Of a stretch of 58,596 bases of DNA, positions 41,304 through 48,636 are shown in pieces. The DNA comes from Acidobacteriaceae bacterium. GTDB taxonomy: Bacteria > Acidobacteriota > Terriglobia > Terriglobales > Acidobacteriaceae. A program made the position numbers and the translations under genes. A model generated the notes under the pieces. That model worked only from the letters and a program-made list of their open reading frames with translations. It searched no databases and had not been told where the DNA came from. Numbering within the stretch: position 1 is the first letter of the stretch; each line of letters opens with the position of its first letter. The stretch lies in assembly GCA_003134815.1 (NCBI GenBank), contig PLCO01000045.1, positions 1 through 58,596 of the forward strand. Reading direction: 5' to 3'.

Positions 41304-42227
41304 CTACTGGAAAAGTAGTTGCTCTCGATGTGGCGGAGGAGGGATTACTTCTAGGACTTTCAGAACTGTATATTTGGGCGGCAGAGATTCGTTTTGCTCA
41401 TCATAGGAAACCTCGACGGAGACGTCGGCGCGCAATGCGCCACCCGGAAGGAGACCAGCGCCGTCCTCACGGAACTTTGCTAGCCACTCGTTATCTTGAA
41501 TTCTCGCTTCGATAGGACGCCCGTCGTAGCGGAACTCCCACATCGAAGATCCTAGATAGTCTGGCTTTTTCACTTTGAGGATCAGTTCATTGTTATTTGT
41601 CACCGTTCGAATCGCAAGCAGTTCGGTCATTTCAGCATCGTTGATGCGAAGCAAGCGGTTGAACGGGATCGGCGCTTCATTACGGCTTTCGTAAGTTGCA
41701 GAATCGCCTTCGGTGAGATATTCGAGGGAGGCGGTCACATCGGCGATATGGGCTGCAAGGCGCGTGCGTGACATTGGCGCATAGCCCAACAGATTACGCG
41801 CGTTGGTCTGTTCGGCTTGGTGAAAAAGTTCAGATTGAATCTTCTCCAAAAGTTGCGGGTCCGTGACACTGCTCGCCTTGTCCAGCGACCTAAGAAGGGC
41901 GTACTTGCCCTTAACGGTGTACTCGCCAACAACCCGCCTCCAGTCACCGCTCCTCAGCGCTGCATCATCAGCCGAGCGAAGAACGCTAATAAACCACGAT
42001 CTTATTGATCCAGCCTCGACGTTCTCTAGGAGAAGAACGGGTTCAATGGTTACATCGACACTTTTAACCAAATCCCTGTCAAATCGCGCCAATGCTTCTA
42101 CGAGATCGACCATTGTGCGAAATGGGCGAGAGGGGTCACCTTGACCCTTAACAAACTCCACCGTAATCGCAAACGCGGTTTCAGGCGCGTCAATTAGAGG
42201 CGGCGGCATCGGCTGAGATTCTAGCAC
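41304..42227 (-). CDS. Protein of unknown function (307 aa)
   Basis: A soluble protein without signal peptide or membrane helix. The N-terminal half has TVEFVKGQGDPSRPFRTMVD and FDRDLVKSVDVTIEPVLLLE, followed by helices (EAGSIRSWFISVLRSADDAA, EYTVKGKYALLRSLDKASS). The C-terminal half is beta-rich (NELILKVKKPDYLGSSMWEF). I have a vague memory of similar unnamed proteins with the P-S-R-x-F and I-E-P-V-L-L-L-E-x-I/V-E-A-G-S pattern in scattered bacteria, often in variable regions, but cannot name a family or role. It is divergent from the small gene at 42276. The start is chosen as the first ATG-like codon; GAGAAGTGC lies upstream. Confidence 0.7.
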   Translation of the reverse strand: MLESQPMPPPLIDAPETAFAITVEFVKGQGDPSRPFRTMVDLVEALARFDRDLVKSVDVTIEPVLLLENVEAGSIRSWFISVLRSADDAALRSGDWRRVVGEYTVKGKYALLRSLDKASSVTDPQLLEKIQSELFHQAEQTNARNLLGYAPMSRTRLAAHIADVTASLEYLTEGDSATYESRNEAPIPFNRLLRINDAEMTELLAIRTVTNNNELILKVKKPDYLGSSMWEFRYDGRPIEARIQDNEWLAKFREDGAGLLPGGALRADVSVEVSYDEQNESLPPKYTVLKVLEVIPPPPHREQLLFQ

Positions 42228-42275
42228 TTCTCAAGTCAACGTTGAGCGTATAAAGAAATAGAGGAGGACCGCATC

Positions 42276-42473
42276 ATGCCAAATTTTGTCACATTTGACG
42301 ACGGACTCAATTATGTTGCGATAGCAGAAATCGAATCCTTTGGCCACGAGGAAGGGCCGAACAAAGGCGGCAGCACTTGGATCAAACTCAGAAACGGGCA
42401 GACCCTTCACTCAAGCTGGAGCGTGGAAAAGATTGCCGAGAAACTCGGCCCCGTCGCCAATCTTCACTACTGA
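42276..42473 (+). CDS. Small protein of unknown function (65 aa)
   Basis: 65 residues with a strong ribosome site (AGAGGAGGACC). It is a beta-rich sequence beginning NFVTFDDGLNYVAIAEIESF and ending WSVEKIAEKLGPVANLHY. It is soluble, with no Cys or membrane segment. It is divergent from the 307-aa gene, sharing a 48-bp promoter region. The family is not recognised. Confidence 0.6.
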   Translation: MPNFVTFDDGLNYVAIAEIESFGHEEGPNKGGSTWIKLRNGQTLHSSWSVEKIAEKLGPVANLHY

Positions 42474-42582
42474 CCCGTCAACGCAGCTTTCAGACACTAC
42501 CGAGGCTTGGGTAGTGCGTGAATTGTGCGTTGGGACCGAATCGGGAGATTCCGAGGGAAACGCTGAAAGGGGGCTCGCTTTT

Positions 42583-42828
42583 TTAATCCCCTCGTGCCAG
42601 TTCGTCGATTCGTTCCCTGGCCGCAAGAATCGACGTGTTACAGGTGGCAATCCAAGCGCGCGCTTTAGCAACTGCCGGGTTGGTCGCGACGGAATCTTCC
42701 TGCCTCACTGAACCTGCTTTTGGTTCGTTTACTACTTGCTGCGCGTTATCCCGCAACAGTTCCCAAAGGCGAATTGCTCTTTCCAGATCGTGAATGGCTC
42801 TCACGCTTTTTTGGAGCACTTCGGTCAC
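42583..42828 (-). CDS. Possible small helical protein (81 aa)
   Basis: A GTG-start frame, VLQKSVRAIHDLERAIRLWE through KARAWIATCNTSILAARERI. It is all-helical, with heptad-like spacing, and resembles a short coiled coil. There is no ribosome site before the GTG, so the call is weak. It converges with the 65-aa gene on its left. Confidence 0.35.
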   Translation of the reverse strand: MTEVLQKSVRAIHDLERAIRLWELLRDNAQQVVNEPKAGSVRQEDSVATNPAVAKARAWIATCNTSILAARERIDELARGD

Positions 42829-42923
42829 GCGAGGAGGTCTATGCGCCTGTTGAATCTTGCGTCAAGAGATTCCCCGGATGTAGAGTGTCCCCAGGTACCC
42901 CTAGGGCCCGTGTTGCAACCGGA

Positions 42924-42957
42924 GAGAGCCTCCCTTCAGGGTAGGCTCTCCTTTTTT
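42924..42957 (+). terminator. Intrinsic terminator, plus strand
   Basis: GAGAGCCT (42924-42931) pairs with AGGCTCTC (42943-42950), followed by C and six T (42952-42957). It is strong by sequence. No well-supported plus-strand gene ends here. A frame starting at ATG 42841 with GAGGAGGT upstream runs straight through it, suggesting a leader peptide with attenuator or a lost gene. Confidence 0.65.
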
Positions 42958-43064
42958 GCGAGGTTTATCTCAGGTCGCCCCGTTACCCGTTTCGAAGAGG
43001 CCTTCGTGCATAGGAGCAGTCGAGGAATTGGTTGGTCTTCCGGGGTAACTACTGGGCTAGATAA

Positions 43065-43271
43065 CTACAGAGCAACCGTTGGCCATGGCGACATACCGTG
43101 ACTGACTCGATAGAGGTTCATCGGCTCGCATACGTGGGCAGATTCATGGCTTGCCAGTTCCGATTCATGCTGGACCGTGGCCACCGTCGCCAAACACACA
43201 GTGCAAATCGAGTCGTGAGTCCCATTAAGATTGCGTCGATGTGGGAAACTTGGTTTTAACGGATTATGCAT
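43065..43271 (-). CDS. Small Cys/His protein of acidobacterial type (68 aa)
   Basis: 68 residues from ATG 43271 with AGAGGGG upstream. The core THDSICTVCLATVATVQHE followed by ASHESAHVCEP resembles a family of small unnamed proteins I have seen in Acidobacteria (pattern D-S-I-C-x2-C ... E-L-x6-H-x-C). The Cys-x2-Cys and His-x-Cys may bind zinc. Two very similar small Cys proteins lie within 3 kb, but they are not homologous. The function is unknown. Confidence 0.6.
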   Translation of the reverse strand: MHNPLKPSFPHRRNLNGTHDSICTVCLATVATVQHESELASHESAHVCEPMNLYRVSHGMSPWPTVAL

Positions 43272-43413
43272 CTCGAACCCCTCTCATGCGCCAAGATTTT
43301 CCTGAGGATAGCCGCCCCCAATTCGGGACGTCCGAGCAATTCTGCTCACCGTTTGGGGAAAAACCTGTGGGTACTGTGAGTTTCGAATTAGGAAACTCTC
43401 AGCAACGCAGATT

Positions 43414-43552
43414 TTAGACACTGCCTCGAGGCTTTTTGAGTGGATCCGTGCATTCCTGAGCAAGAGTCCGGGCCTGGGTGGCCAGGTCGAAGTCTTTCCT
43501 GGTGGGGCCGTCGGCGGCGTGGGTAACGAGTGCGAGGTGGACGCGATAGGGT
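43414..43552 (-). pseudogene. Decayed duplicate of the pterin dehydratase gene (3' end)
   Basis: On the minus strand this frame reads YRVHLALVTHAADGPTRKDF then DLATQARTL, closely matching the C-terminus of the intact gene at 43926-44207 (YNRVRLALVSHDAGGITEKD...). A 28-bp block (43470-43497) is identical to 43943-43970. Upstream of the match the reading frame is broken by TGA and the rest of the gene is missing. About 18 extra codons follow before the stop at 43414. It is a relic of a tandem duplication. Confidence 0.8.
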
Positions 43553-43597
43553 CAAACGCTCATAGGTAAACCCCAAAAATGCGCTGCAGGTCTTTAA

Positions 43598-43645
43598 GCA
43601 CTGCGATTTCGGGGCACTGCGATTTCGGGGCATTGCGAATTCGGG
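43598..43645. repeat. Three tandem 16-bp repeats
   Basis: The unit GCACTGCGATTTCGGG occurs at 43598-43613 and 43614-43629 identically, and at 43630-43645 with two changes. It lies between the decayed pterin dehydratase relic and a small gene, at the point where homology to the intact gene stops. It could have arisen by slippage during the rearrangement. Confidence 0.85.
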
Positions 43646-43664
43646 GACCTTGCAAGCAGCTTGG

Positions 43665-43850
43665 TCAGGACTCCAAGTCGTCTTCAACGAAGAAGGGGAG
43701 AGTGGTCATAACCTTCGCGGCTGTGCTCTGGTCCCCCGCCTTGCGCAACCAGCGAAACGTCAAGACACCGTTTTCAGTTGCCACGGAAAAGATGTTGTTG
43801 AAGGAGCGGAAAGTCTCGCCGTCATATTTGTAAAGCGTGATGCTTTTCAT
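43665..43850 (-). CDS. Small protein of unknown function (61 aa)
   Basis: 61 residues from ATG 43850 with AGAGGAAC upstream. The sequence KSITLYKYDGETFRSFNNIF then GVLTFRWLRKAGDQSTAAKV suggests two beta hairpins. It ends in an acidic tail (FFVEDDLES). It has no Cys and no membrane helix. It sits directly after the pterin dehydratase gene in the same orientation, 76 bp away. Confidence 0.55.
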   Translation of the reverse strand: MKSITLYKYDGETFRSFNNIFSVATENGVLTFRWLRKAGDQSTAAKVMTTLPFFVEDDLES

Positions 43851-43925
43851 CGGTTGTTCCTCTGAGCGGGATTTTGGGTTGAAATACGAGCGGTTCCAGT
43901 GCGGCTATGTGGGATTCGGCAGGTG

Positions 43926-44207
43926 CTACGCAGACAGATTCTGGGCCTGGGTGGCCAGGTCGAAGTCTTTCTCTGTAATGCCGCCTGCATCGTGCGAAAC
44001 GAGAGCGAGGCGGACGCGGTTGTAACGGATGTCAATGTCGGGGTGGTGGCCGGCCTTTTCAGCGAATTCGCCGACCTGGTTGACGAAGCGGAGAGAGGCG
44101 AGGAAGTCTTTGAATTGGAATGTGCGGACGAGCTCGCCGGATTCAATTTGCCAGCCGGGAAGTTGAGTGAGGCGCGATTGAGCGGCTTCGGGGGACAAGA
44201 TGGTCAT
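43926..44207 (-). CDS. 4a-hydroxytetrahydrobiopterin dehydratase (pterin carbinolamine dehydratase)
   Basis: 93 residues. It dehydrates 4a-hydroxytetrahydropterin, regenerating the pterin cofactor after aromatic hydroxylation, and is also a moonlighting DNA-cofactor protein in some lineages. The family signature EKAGHHPDIDIRYNRV with the paired active-site His is intact, as is the C-terminal KDFDLATQAQNLSA. No phenylalanine hydroxylase gene is in the window. A broken copy of the 3' end lies about 0.4 kb away. Confidence 0.95.
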   Translation of the reverse strand: MTILSPEAAQSRLTQLPGWQIESGELVRTFQFKDFLASLRFVNQVGEFAEKAGHHPDIDIRYNRVRLALVSHDAGGITEKDFDLATQAQNLSA

Positions 44208-44232
44208 GGGGAAGGCTCCTCAGGGACACTGA

Positions 44233-44288
44233 TTAGTGGTTAGTGGTTAGTGGTTAGTGGACAGTGAACAGTGAACAGTGGTCAATGG
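44233..44288. repeat. Array of eight heptamer repeats
   Basis: Four units of TTAGTGG are followed by ACAGTGA, ACAGTGA, ACAGTGG and TCAATGG in perfect 7-bp register. The same family occurs at 252-283. It is non-coding, between the pterin dehydratase start and the HD-GYP stop. Confidence 0.85.
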
Positions 44289-44346
44289 ACAGTTTACGGC
44301 ACGGCCGAAGCTGTGCCCACTCAAAACCTGAGAGATGAGGGGAGTG

Positions 44347-45522
44347 TTACGAGGCGGCCTGGGTGCGCGCCATTTCGAAGGTGGAGAAGCGCATGTGCTG
44401 GCCGCTGATTTCGGAGCGGAGTTCCTGCCAGAGCTCGTTGGGAATCTTGAGGAACACTTCGACGACGGCGGGATCGAATTGCGTGCCCGAGCAGCGGAGG
44501 ATTTCTTCGCGAGCGTTGTCGAAACCGCGGGCCCTGCGGTAGGGGCGGTCGCTGGTGATGGCGTCGAGAGTATCGGCGACGGCGAAGATGCGCGCGCCGA
44601 TGGGAATTTCGCGTCCGGCGAGGCGATTGGGGTAGCCGTTGCCGTCGTAGTGCTCCTGATGGCAGAAGACGATTTCGGCGGCGCCGGCGAGAAAAGGAAT
44701 TTTGCGCAGCATGTTGTAGCCGCGGGCGCAATGCTCGCGCATGACAGCCTGCTCGTCTTCAGTGAGCTTGCCGGGCTTGCGCAGAATGTCGTCGGGGATG
44801 GCCATCTTGCCGATGTCATGCAGGAAAGCGCCGCGCGCGATGATCTTGATTTCCTCAGGCGGGATGCCCATGGCGCGGGCGAGCGCGATGGCGTAAGCGG
44901 TGACGCGCTTGGAGTGACCTTCAGTCTCGGAATCCTTCAAGTCGAGGGCGTCGCCGAGAGCCTCAAGCGTGACGTCGTAAGAGTGCTCGAGATCTTCCAT
45001 GGCGTGGCGCAGCATCTCAGTGCGGGCGCGAACCATTTCTTCGAGGCTCTGGTGGTAGTTCTGGGTCTCTTCAAGCGCCTGGCGATAATTGAGGGCGCGC
45101 TCGACGGTGTTCAACAACTGCTCGCGCTCAAAGGGCTTGAGGAGATAGTCGTAGGCACCGCGGCGCATGGAATCAATGGCGACGCTGATGTCGTGAACGG
45201 CGGTGACCATGACAACGGGAAGATTGGGCTGGAGGGCGTGGATGCGCTCGAGGAGAGTGATGCCGTTGACATCGTTCATCACGATGTCAGTAAGCACGAG
45301 ATTGAAGGTGTTCAACTCGAGAACTTCGAGAGCGTCGCGGCCATCGCAGGCCTGCTCGACGGTGTAACCCTGGCGCTCAAGAGCGGCGGCGATCATGGTG
45401 CGCACGGGAGCTTCGTCGTCAACGACGAGAACGCGAGCCGGCTTGCGCGCGCGCGCGTCGCCTTCGTTACGCGTGCTACCCGCTGTGTCCATCGCCCTCA
45501 CGTCTGGAAAACTCAACGCCAA
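44347..45522 (-). CDS. Response regulator with HD-GYP c-di-GMP phosphodiesterase domain
   Basis: 391 residues. A receiver domain (about 28-145) has acidic pocket VVDDEAP, phospho-acceptor Asp79 in LVLTDIVMND and Lys in LLKPF. A helical linker (150-185) leads to the HD-GYP domain (about 186-380) with FLHDIGKMAIPDDIL, the FCHQEHYDGNGYP block containing H-x-E and G-Y-P, and VADTLDAITSDRPYR. It should hydrolyse c-di-GMP when phosphorylated by a histidine kinase that is not in the window. It complements the GGDEF/EAL protein at 26-29 kb. It appears monocistronic. Confidence 0.95.
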   Translation of the reverse strand: MALSFPDVRAMDTAGSTRNEGDARARKPARVLVVDDEAPVRTMIAAALERQGYTVEQACDGRDALEVLELNTFNLVLTDIVMNDVNGITLLERIHALQPNLPVVMVTAVHDISVAIDSMRRGAYDYLLKPFEREQLLNTVERALNYRQALEETQNYHQSLEEMVRARTEMLRHAMEDLEHSYDVTLEALGDALDLKDSETEGHSKRVTAYAIALARAMGIPPEEIKIIARGAFLHDIGKMAIPDDILRKPGKLTEDEQAVMREHCARGYNMLRKIPFLAGAAEIVFCHQEHYDGNGYPNRLAGREIPIGARIFAVADTLDAITSDRPYRRARGFDNAREEILRCSGTQFDPAVVEVFLKIPNELWQELRSEISGQHMRFSTFEMARTQAAS

Positions 45523-45940
45523 AACTGAAGCCCTCCGTCTATTTTGAACTGCGCTGCCCGCTAAGGCTATGTATACCCGGGCACCTGCGTGGCTTGAATG
45601 CGCTGATTCCGCGCATTGTTAAATCTGGGTAAAACCGACAAATGTGAAACGAAACCAATGTGAAACTGGCCAGATTTGCGCCGAACGAGCTTGAAATACA
45701 CGGGCCGGGGTTCTACGGGCCGGCAAAGCCATAAACTCTTGATGCCGCCGCCGGCTGAAAGGTCCACAAAATTAACGAGATACCGTCTAAACTTGCCGAC
45801 TGCCGCTGCTCTCTGGCGAACAGGCGGAGGGAAAGCTTTTCGTGAGAGTATCATCCGAGCTATTTCGCCTCAATCACCCGAACGTGGCACCGTGTTGAGA
45901 CGAATCTGTAGCATCACTGGCCCCTGTGGGGACTGGGGTT
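45523..45940. other. Intergenic stretch, no gene seen
   Basis: About 418 bp between the HD-GYP start and the 3' end of the ClpN-GlmU fusion gene. A 95-codon minus-strand frame (45567-45854) has no ribosome site or known product. The HD-GYP promoter should be here. There is no strong terminator hairpin. Confidence 0.4.
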
Positions 45941-47092
45941 TCAGGGCTTTTTCGCCTCGCGCTTGGCGCGGCGGGATTTGGCCCAGCCTTCAATGTTGGC
46001 CTGTTTGGCGCGGCTGACGGCGAGGGCGTCGGCGGGAACGTCTTTGGTGATGCAGGAGCCTGCGCCGATGTAAGCGCCATCGCCGATGGTGACGGGGGCG
46101 ACGAGCGTGGTGTCACTGCCGACGAACGCGCCTTTGCCGATGCGCGTGACGTGCTTCGAGACGCCATCGTAGTTGCAGGTGATGGTTCCGGCGCCGATGT
46201 TGGCGGCCTCGCCGATTTCAGCGTCGCCGAGGTAGGTAAGGTGGTTGGCTTTGGCGCCTTTGCCGAGGCGCGATTTTTTCATTTCGACAAAGTTGCCGAC
46301 GTGGGCGTTTTCTCCGACTTCGCTGCCGGGGCGCAGATGAGTGAACGGGCCGACGCGCGCGCCGTCGGCGATTGTGGAATCCTCAAGGACACAGCTCTGG
46401 AGAATTTGAACGCCGTTGCCAACGGTGCAGTTTTCGACGACGGAGAAGGAGCGGATGCGGCAGCCAGCGCCCACGCGGGTGCGGCCGAGCAACTGCGCGA
46501 AAGGCTCGATGACGGTGCCGGGCGCGACTTCTACTTCGGGATCGATGACGCAGGTGTCAGGACGCGGAATCCTTACGCCCGTGCGAATGAGACGCCAGAC
46601 GGGATCGTCTGGAAACGGCGTTGCCGAGTGCCGTTGGCTTTCTTGTCGCGCACTGGGGTCCTCTTGTGGTGTGCTCGCCAGTTCGACGCGAACCTGCTTG
46701 AGCTTCAGGCCGCGCTCGTGCAGAATTGCGGCTGCAAAGCATTTTTCCTCGCGCAGCAAGCCCAGCAGCAGATGCTCAGTGCCAATGTATTTGTGACGGA
46801 GCCGGTCGGCTTCTTCTGCCGCATAGGCCAGCACCCGCTTGCCCTCGTTGGAAAGGGGAATGTCGACGCTTGTCGAGACTTTCTCGCGGACGACGGCGTG
46901 TTCCTGGATCTGCTTCGAGATGGACTCTACTGAGTCGGGCGACGGCAGGAAACGATTGGTTAAGGCATTGTCTTCGCGCAGCAGGCCGAGCAGCAGATGT
47001 TCAGTCTCGATGTACGGCGAACCAAACTGGCTGGCCTCGTACCGTGCAAAGAAGATCACGCGCCGCGCCTTTTCCGTGTACCGCTCGAACAT
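45941..47092 (-). CDS. Fusion: ClpC-type N-domain plus GlmU acetyltransferase domain
   Basis: 383 residues in one uninterrupted frame. Residues 1-140 are the two Clp_N repeats of ClpC-like unfoldases ([20 protein letters not shown] ... [12 protein letters not shown] ... [20 protein letters not shown]). Residues about 165-372 are the left-handed beta-helix of GlmU, the glucosamine-1-phosphate N-acetyltransferase. All residues I recall for the E. coli site occur with the same spacing: Arg254, Lys272, His284, Tyr287, Asn298, Asn307, Lys313, Ser326, Ala344, Arg361. The uridyltransferase half of GlmU and the Clp ATPase are both absent. A good AGGAGAG site lies 14 bases past the M16 gene, so the three form an operon. 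It could make GlcNAc-1-phosphate under control of a Clp-type adaptor surface. Confidence 0.9.
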   Translation of the reverse strand: MFERYTEKARRVIFFARYEASQFGSPYIETEHLLLGLLREDNALTNRFLPSPDSVESISKQIQEHAVVREKVSTSVDIPLSNEGKRVLAYAAEEADRLRHKYIGTEHLLLGLLREEKCFAAAILHERGLKLKQVRVELASTPQEDPSARQESQRHSATPFPDDPVWRLIRTGVRIPRPDTCVIDPEVEVAPGTVIEPFAQLLGRTRVGAGCRIRSFSVVENCTVGNGVQILQSCVLEDSTIADGARVGPFTHLRPGSEVGENAHVGNFVEMKKSRLGKGAKANHLTYLGDAEIGEAANIGAGTITCNYDGVSKHVTRIGKGAFVGSDTTLVAPVTIGDGAYIGAGSCITKDVPADALAVSRAKQANIEGWAKSRRAKREAKKP

Positions 47093-47106
47093 TACACTCT
47101 CCTGTT

Positions 47107-48636
47107 TTACTTCTCCGCGCCGCCTGCCGGCGGGCCGGGTGGCTGCGGGATGGTGATGTCGATCGGCTGCGGAGCGCCCATGCCGAGCGCGTCGAGGGCT
47201 GGCTTGATTTCCGGGCCATTGCCAACGACCAATACGGCGAGCTTTTCCGGTTGGATGTACTTTTTGGCGGCGGCGGTGAGATCGGCGAGGGTGACCTTCT
47301 CGAGAGCCGCGTGGTAGGTCTCAAGATAGTCGGGCGGATAGCCGTAGAACTCGAGCTTTTCGCTTTCGTCGAGGATTTTGTCTTTGGTGTCGTAGTCGAA
47401 GAGGAAGGAGTTGACGATGTTGTCCTTGGCGCGCTTGAGCTCGTCCGCGGTGAAGGGCGTGGTGTTCAGGCCGGCGATTTCTGCCAGCGCCGCCTTGGTT
47501 GCATCGACGGTCGACGCACTTTTGGTGAGCGCTTCAACATGGAACGATCCCGGATGGTCGTAGGGCAACGAGAATCCGCCGCCGACCTCGTAGGCCAATC
47601 CGAGCTGAGTGCGAACCTTGAGGAAGAGCCGGCTGCCAAAGCCGCCGCCGAGGATTTCGTCCATGACATCGATTGCGGGAACGTCGGGATTGTGACGGTC
47701 GAGGCCGAGCGCGACAATTTGGACGTTGGACTGATTTACATCTTCCTTGTCGATGAAGTAGACGCCGGGTTTCGGGCCGACGAACTCATCGTGGCGTGGC
47801 GGCTCGGGCGTGACGGGCGGAAGACTTTCGAATGCCGCGCGGACTTTGGATTCCATGGCGGCGGGATCGAAGTCGCCATAGATGCCGACGATGAGCTGCC
47901 CCTTGAGCGTGCGGTCGTGCCAGGCCTGGAGATCGGCGAGCGTGATGGTGGCGATGGTGGCCAGCTCGGGTTGATGCGTGTAGGGGCTGTTGACGCCGTA
48001 GACGAGCTTGGCCGACTCGCGAGCGGCGATCGCGTCTTCGTCGTCGTTGCGGCGGACGATTGCAGTTGCCTCCTGCTGCTGCGCGAGCTGGAGCTTCTCA
48101 GCATTGAATTTGGGATGGAAGAGCAGGTCCATGGCGAGGGAAAAAACCTGATCGGAGTCGCCTTTGAGCGAATCCCAGGAGAGCGCGGTGGAATCCTCGT
48201 CGCCATCGGTCTCAATGTGCGCGGCCTTGGCCTCGAGCAGGTCGTCCATGGCGTCGCCGTCCATGGTTGCGGTGCCGCTGGTGCGCCACGCCTGGCGGTA
48301 GAGGCCGATGAGTCCGGCTTTGGACGGATCGACGTCGCGCGCGCCGCCGTGGAGGAGAACCGAGCCGTAGATGAACGGCAACTCGTGATCTTCCTGCAAG
48401 AAAACGACTATGCCGTTCTTCAACTGGATGCGTTTGGGCTGCTGTGGATGAAAGGCGTGGAGCGAGGGAACGGGAATTTGCTCCCAGGGCTTGGTTTGCT
48501 GGGACGGGGAGAGCACGCCCGATATCACGAACAACAATGCAACAGCAGAGATGCGGAGCGCGATCATTTGCGCTTTCCCCGGTCTCAGAATCGAGACCGG
48601 GGGCACCCGGTTTTGTGTTTGATTGAAATTCTTCAT
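47107..48636 (-). CDS. M16-family peptidase subunit lacking the zinc motif (R/Y type)
   Basis: 509 residues with a signal peptide or anchor (about 22-44). It has the pitrilysin fold with N-terminal half ([20 protein letters not shown]) and second half with [21 protein letters not shown]. Where active members have H-x-x-E-H it has [15 protein letters not shown], so it cannot bind zinc. The R-x7-GLAYEV region supplies the substrate-holding Arg/Tyr of non-catalytic subunits. It pairs with the active subunit encoded directly upstream (ATGA overlap). It is periplasmic or on the outer membrane, processing peptides or transit sequences. Confidence 0.92.
   Translation of the reverse strand: MKNFNQTQNRVPPVSILRPGKAQMIALRISAVALLFVISGVLSPSQQTKPWEQIPVPSLHAFHPQQPKRIQLKNGIVVFLQEDHELPFIYGSVLLHGGARDVDPSKAGLIGLYRQAWRTSGTATMDGDAMDDLLEAKAAHIETDGDEDSTALSWDSLKGDSDQVFSLAMDLLFHPKFNAEKLQLAQQQEATAIVRRNDDEDAIAARESAKLVYGVNSPYTHQPELATIATITLADLQAWHDRTLKGQLIVGIYGDFDPAAMESKVRAAFESLPPVTPEPPRHDEFVGPKPGVYFIDKEDVNQSNVQIVALGLDRHNPDVPAIDVMDEILGGGFGSRLFLKVRTQLGLAYEVGGGFSLPYDHPGSFHVEALTKSASTVDATKAALAEIAGLNTTPFTADELKRAKDNIVNSFLFDYDTKDKILDESEKLEFYGYPPDYLETYHAALEKVTLADLTAAAKKYIQPEKLAVLVVGNGPEIKPALDALGMGAPQPIDITIPQPPGPPAGGAEK

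Noticed and set aside
43598..43645. Tandem repeats considered as a CRISPR array
   Set aside because: Units are contiguous with no spacers, and no cas genes are present. The heptamer arrays fail for the same reason.
44335..45528. 397-codon open frame on the plus strand
   Set aside because: It mirrors the HD-GYP response regulator, which has clear motifs. The antisense frame has none.
45926..46933. 335-codon open frame on the plus strand
   Set aside because: Antisense to the GlmU beta-helix. Its glycine/alanine repeats are the shadow of the hexapeptide repeats.
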